From NCBI RefSeq assembly GCF_004216895.1, contig NZ_SGXE01000001.1, forward strand, positions 1,656,208 to 1,720,207: a DNA stretch of 64,000 nucleotides, in the 5' to 3' direction. Shown here in pieces: positions 60,726 to 64,000 of the stretch; position 1 is the stretch's first letter, and the number at the start of each line of letters is the position of its first letter. The notes under the pieces were generated by a model. That model was not told the origin of the DNA. It searched no databases and saw nothing but the letters and a program-made list of their open reading frames with translations. The position numbers and the translations under genes were made by a program. Source of the DNA: Aquimarina brevivitae (GTDB lineage Bacteria > Bacteroidota > Bacteroidia > Flavobacteriales > Flavobacteriaceae).

Positions 60726-62090
60726 TTATTTTTTCAATTCTTTTATTTCTTTTTGTTGATCTAATACTAGCTCTTTAAGTTGATTCATTTTTTTATCCTG
60801 CTCAATCATGTATAGCGTTAGCTCTTCAATTTTTTGCAGGAGTTTGGCATTCATTTCCCCTAATTTAACACCTTCTTTTTCTACTTCTGCAGCAGAAGGG
60901 ATATTTTGCAAGTGACCTTTTTCATTAATATGTTGCTCAACTTCTTGCAGGGTAGGTAGATGGTAATCGCTTTCAAAAACATAATCAGGCCATCCGATTA
61001 GATCAACTTTTACTTCCTTAGAATGTATAGTGCCATTAACCGCTAATTTAGCGTCTGGTGTTGTGGTGCCTATACCAAGATTACCATTTTGGGTAAGATA
61101 CATTTTAGTACTGTAATTAGAAAAATTATTGTCATCGTGTGTTCCAGTCATACTAAAAGCTAATCCATAACTTCCCATACTATTTTCAGTATGTAAAATT
61201 GCAGATTGATATAAACTCCCACTTCCTAACCATCTAGAAACAAATAGGGCAGGTTCTCTGCTTCCTTGATTCAATTGTAATGTTCCTATAGAGGTTTTCA
61301 TTCTATTAAAAGCTCCGTCTACAATTTGTAACTTTCTTCCTGGATTTGAAGTTCCAATCCCGACATTACCTGTTGCGAAATTATGATAAGAAGCTTGATA
61401 ATGTATAGGTTTCCAGGTATTATTATTCCAATCGCGAGCACGTACTAACCCAAAATCAGATGCACTATAGGCAAGGTTCATCGTTACACCACTTGTAGGA
61501 TTGGTAATTCCTGTTACATCAATAGACTGAGAGGCACGAATACGCCCAATAACGTCTAGTTTTTCAGAAGGGTTAGTTGTTCCAATACCCACATTACCAT
61601 TATTGGTTAAAACGGTAAAAAAAGGAGTGTTTGAGCTGTCTCTGATATTTATCTTACCACCTAGATAATCAATCCAAGCTTTATTTTGTCCATTTTCTCT
61701 AAACAAAAAACGTCCAGGGAACCCTGTAGCTGGGTCAACAACGATGTTAGCTGCTCCCAAACTCCCATTACTTATAGCTTTCGCAGCAATACCACTCTCT
61801 CCCGTAAATTGAACTGTTAATCTTTGAGGAGGATTAGTGGTTCCTATACCTACATTACCACCAGGAAGTATAGTTAATCTTTCGTTGGCACTGGTAGCAT
61901 CTTCAAAAACACCCCAGCGATCAGCTGTTATCATTCCGGTTGCCCAGATGCCATTGCTTGAGGTGCTTTGGAATAAGCTGACACCGGTAGGAGACTGAAG
62001 ATCTATTTTTTCATTAGTAGAGGTTTCTGTTTGTGCAAAACTTATTCTTGTTAATAGTATAAAAGTCGCTATGGCTATTATATTTTTCAT
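60726..62090 (-). CDS. Tail-fibre-like repeat protein, paralogue B
   Basis: A 454-residue exported protein with signal peptide ATFILLTRISFAQ. It has four GN[LV]GIGTxNP-type repeats (LPGGNVGIGTTNP, TNNGNVGIGTTNP, FATGNVGIGTSNP, TQNGNLGIGTTTP) and the same C-terminal block as paralogue A (GWPDYVFESDYHLPTLQEV, then the coiled coil ending KELVLDQQKEIKELKK). The middle regions of the two differ, so the ends are conserved while the shafts vary. It is the first gene of the operon, under a consensus promoter with a palindrome. No S74 autocleavage chaperone motif was recognised. Confidence 0.85.
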   Translation of the reverse strand: MKNIIAIATFILLTRISFAQTETSTNEKIDLQSPTGVSLFQSTSSNGIWATGMITADRWGVFEDATSANERLTILPGGNVGIGTTNPPQRLTVQFTGESGIAAKAISNGSLGAANIVVDPATGFPGRFLFRENGQNKAWIDYLGGKINIRDSSNTPFFTVLTNNGNVGIGTTNPSEKLDVIGRIRASQSIDVTGITNPTSGVTMNLAYSASDFGLVRARDWNNNTWKPIHYQASYHNFATGNVGIGTSNPGRKLQIVDGAFNRMKTSIGTLQLNQGSREPALFVSRWLGSGSLYQSAILHTENSMGSYGLAFSMTGTHDDNNFSNYSTKMYLTQNGNLGIGTTTPDAKLAVNGTIHSKEVKVDLIGWPDYVFESDYHLPTLQEVEQHINEKGHLQNIPSAAEVEKEGVKLGEMNAKLLQKIEELTLYMIEQDKKMNQLKELVLDQQKEIKELKK

Positions 62091-62395
62091 ATTAAATAAT
62101 TTGATTGTACTTTAAGTAATGTGTCTTAAAGGGAGGAAATGTTACCGTTATTTTGGGTAAAAAAAATTAAAAAGCAAAAATATAACCTTGTATATCATTA
62201 TACAAGCTATGTTAATGAATTATTAAAATAAGATTATCGGTAGTAGAATTTCATCATCAGTTTGTTAACGATATAGCGTTATGACAGGAGTAATGCATTG
62301 GATATAGATTACTTTATTAGGTAATCCAAGTAAGGATATGGTACTGCATTTTGTTGATCTCTATAACTGCCTAGAGAACTTCAATTAAATTTACG
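62091..62395. other. 305-nt gap: promoter and operator plus AT-rich sequence
   Basis: The right half (62207-62395) has no ORF with coding character. The left half holds the operator-promoter described at 62175-62206. No terminator for the nucleoid-associated protein gene (ends 62396) was recognised. Confidence 0.5.
62175..62206 (-). promoter_or_regulatory. Consensus promoter of the fibre pair with embedded 20-bp palindrome
   Basis: On the minus strand TTG (62205-62203) and TATTTTTG (62182-62175) are separated by 20 nt, a full promoter match. The perfect palindrome CTTGTATATCATTATACAAG (62187-62206, 8-bp arms, 4-nt spacer) covers the -33 element and most of the spacer. A repressor bound there would block the polymerase. 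The leader to the ATG at 62090 is about 80 nt. Confidence 0.62.
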
Positions 62396-63454
62396 TTACC
62401 CTTTAACTTCTTTATTGAAATACACCAAATAGTAGTACATTTGCTTTTCTTCATCCCAACCTTTTTCTACAAATTTCTCTGCTGACTCTGGATTGATAAA
62501 ATCCATTTTGATTTGCACATTCGTATCTAAACTGATGAGATTTTTTATCTTTTTGCGAGCAGCAGACACTGCATTGTTAGCAATAGGAAAGGTGGTCAAA
62601 TCTTCGATTTGATACTTTGGAGCCTTTTCTGTTTTATAGTTCTTAAATTCAGGTATAAGATTAGGATTGTCGATTACTTCATTTAAAAACGCAGTTTCCT
62701 CAAAATTATCGTTTTTTGCAAAGTGATTGATTGCTCTATTCATAAACATCACTTCTTCCTTCTTATCCTCAGCAGGTAGCACTACGTCTTTTGCAAAATC
62801 CTGGCAGAATTTCATATACTTTTTAGTATAAAAATTCTCATCTGCAAAGGCCTCAACGCCTAAAAAGTGTTCCAACCAATACTTGGTATCGTATTTATTA
62901 GAATCTACAGATAGTATCTTATACCCTTCTTCTTTTTTGTGATTAAAAATTAGACAGCCTTTATCAAGTTTGTTAAGGTTAACCCCTTGCTGGATTAATA
63001 ACTCTATATGCGATTCTTTCTCTTCAAACTGTAAAAAGTCGTGCTTTAATTCTGATTTAAATATACCAACAGCACTAGTTTTTTCATTATCAATGGTTAC
63101 GTTATCTAAATAGGCTACATAAACTTCTCCGCTTTTGATATGAGGGTGTTGTGATTGTTCATATAATAAAGAAGCTATACGTCTCGATTTTTCGTGAACT
63201 GAAGAAGGATGATCGAAAATTTCGGTGACAATTTTATACAGCGGATTAAATTCCACATCTACCTCATTGGCAAACTGAAAGTAGTTTTCTTCTTTCTCTC
63301 TAAAGGGTTTAAAGAAATACTCTTTTAACAGTGCTATCAGCTCATCATTAAGTTGGTAGGGTACATCTGATAAAAAAATATTTTCATTTCTACTTTTGTT
63401 ACCAATACGATGAACCGAAAGGGATTCAATCTGAGTGCTGTATAAGTTGATCAT
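62396..63454 (-). CDS. Nucleoid-associated protein (NdpA/YejK family)
   Basis: A 352-residue cytoplasmic protein of the 37-kDa nucleoid-associated family (PF04245). It begins MINLYSTQIESLSVHRIGNK, and PFREKEENYFQFANEVDVE, SGEVYVAYLDNVTIDNEKTSAVGIFK and GCLIFNHKKEEGYKILSVDS are typical. Family members bind DNA or the nucleoid, with an obscure role. No signal peptide is present. It ends about 200 nt from the fibre-pair promoter and starts 54 nt from the partial gene at the window edge. Confidence 0.9.
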   Translation of the reverse strand: MINLYSTQIESLSVHRIGNKSRNENIFLSDVPYQLNDELIALLKEYFFKPFREKEENYFQFANEVDVEFNPLYKIVTEIFDHPSSVHEKSRRIASLLYEQSQHPHIKSGEVYVAYLDNVTIDNEKTSAVGIFKSELKHDFLQFEEKESHIELLIQQGVNLNKLDKGCLIFNHKKEEGYKILSVDSNKYDTKYWLEHFLGVEAFADENFYTKKYMKFCQDFAKDVVLPAEDKKEEVMFMNRAINHFAKNDNFEETAFLNEVIDNPNLIPEFKNYKTEKAPKYQIEDLTTFPIANNAVSAARKKIKNLISLDTNVQIKMDFINPESAEKFVEKGWDEEKQMYYYLVYFNKEVKG

Positions 63455-63508
63455 TGCTCTAGGCTATTAAAAAGGTGTGGTCTATAAAAGTATAATTTTA
63501 GAATTAAA

Positions 63509-64000
63509 TTAATTCCAATTTTCGTCAAAATCTAAGTCATCATAATCATCTAGATTCATGACATCTTCATCATTTACATCGTCATCAAAACTATCATCTG
63601 CAACAAACTCCTTGTCTGGCGCTTGGTCGGGTAATTGTCCGTGTACAAACATTACATTAGGATATTCTCTACCGTTCTCATATTCGGCTATCTCTGCCAG
63701 TTCTACAAAAAAGGTCCACATACTAAGAAAGTCGTAAACGTAAATCATCTTGGGAGACGCTTCAGTGACAATATCATTTATCGTAGTTTCGTTCATAAGT
63801 TTTACAGGAACACTGCCATCACTCATATCAAACAACGAAATTTCTTCTCCCTGGTTCCAGTCCTCGTCACTGGCGTAAAATGAAGCAACCTCATTGCCAT
63901 CAAATCCAAAAGATTGCGTAATTACATTATGGAACTGCTCTAATGTAGCTTCTTCCTCAATTTCTATGTCTCTAAACACATCTTCTTCGGTATCCAATAT
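63509..64000 (-). CDS. pRiA4b ORF-3-like family protein, N-terminus outside window
   Basis: A partial gene; its 5' end lies beyond 64000. An in-frame TTG at 63997 is unlikely to be the start, since homologues have a further N-terminal strand before ILDTEEDVFRDI. The visible 163 or so residues (ATLEQFHNVITQSFGFDGNE, FYASDEDWNQGEEISLFDM, YVYDFLSMWTFFVELAEI) match the IS1096/pRiA4b ORF-3-like fold (PF07929). The last 30 residues are highly acidic (DDSFDDDVNDEDVMNLDDYDD). Function is unknown; despite the name no transposase is present. Confidence 0.8.
   Translation of the reverse strand: MLDTEEDVFRDIEIEEEATLEQFHNVITQSFGFDGNEVASFYASDEDWNQGEEISLFDMSDGSVPVKLMNETTINDIVTEASPKMIYVYDFLSMWTFFVELAEIAEYENGREYPNVMFVHGQLPDQAPDKEFVADDSFDDDVNDEDVMNLDDYDDLDFDENWN

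Noticed and set aside
59045-62090. Tail-fibre-like genes, considered as part of a prophage.
   Set aside because: No capsid, terminase, portal, integrase or lysis gene nearby; both proteins have signal peptides, which phage fibres lack.
63509-64000. Partial pRiA4b ORF-3-like gene, considered as a transposon remnant because of its family name.
   Set aside because: The family is common as ordinary chromosomal genes; no inverted repeat or transposase is near.
1-64000. Search by eye for tRNA genes, rRNA, CRISPR arrays and insertion sequences.
   Set aside because: No T-loop-like GTTCGAATC in a cloverleaf context, no regularly spaced repeats and no transposase motifs were seen.

Overview
The window is a chromosomal segment of a low-GC member of the Bacteroidota, almost certainly a (probably marine) Flavobacteriaceae. 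The evidence is the type IX secretion cargo with type A and type B C-terminal sorting domains, the sigma/FecR/TonB-receptor cell-surface signalling set, the BshC bacillithiol enzyme, the DUF4295 gene next to rpmB-rpmG, lipoproteins, and repeated matches to the Bacteroidota promoter form (TTG, about 20 nt, TAnnTTTG). There is no rRNA, tRNA, CRISPR array, transposase or prophage. The genus cannot be fixed from sequence alone.

Layout. 1-5056: a metal-uptake operon on the minus strand (outer-membrane protein, TroA-like lipoprotein, ATPase, two permeases, one carrying a C-terminal winged-helix tail), divergent from its likely DtxR/MntR-type regulator, with a perfect palindrome over the regulator's start codon. 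5130-8150: a tight operon of a DnaQ-like exonuclease, a fumarylacetoacetate-hydrolase-family enzyme, a lone Hpt protein and CinA. 8182-10667: a STAS/SpoIIAA-like protein, a 423-nt gap with two strong hairpins, then rpmB-rpmG-DUF4295 and ftsY. 10769-17903: an amidase lipoprotein, an acidic repeat lipoprotein and a sigma/FecR/TonB-receptor set lying between ftsY and rimO. 19316-28205: minus-strand secreted or periplasmic enzymes (pirin, alpha/beta hydrolase, M3 and M14 peptidases) plus a 56-residue acidic lipoprotein found by reading the intergenic region.

28349-45341: housekeeping and envelope genes: bshC, an unannotated 55-codon gene, a PNPOx-like flavoprotein, guaA, a five-LysM protein, a DUF922 metalloprotease, a DUF3820 protein, an amidohydrolase, lysA, a Lon N-domain protein, sucC, a cupin, a TonB-C-like small secreted protein, a methyltransferase with internally duplicated winged-helix regions, a TerB-like protein, and an Hsp20 gene with a good sigma-54-type promoter. 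45414-58914: a soluble PAS histidine kinase with a single-domain response regulator, uvrB, a type B T9SS cargo, an ABC exporter, an M28 peptidase with a type A sorting domain, a hypothetical protein with residues arranged as in protein-kinase-like folds, and a phospholipase D-like protein. 59045-63997: two tandem tail-fibre-like proteins made of GIGT-type repeats and driven by one promoter containing a 20-bp palindrome, a nucleoid-associated protein, and a truncated pRiA4b ORF-3-like gene at the window edge.

Most of the window is ordinary flavobacterial chromosome. No complete, clearly undescribed defence or mobile system was found. The best leads are the kinase-like hypothetical protein (56467-57534), the operator-controlled fibre pair (59045-62206), the sigma-54-like hsp20 promoter, the surface-signalling locus with its acidic repeat lipoprotein, the duplicated-domain methyltransferase, and the paired hairpins at 8746-8801.
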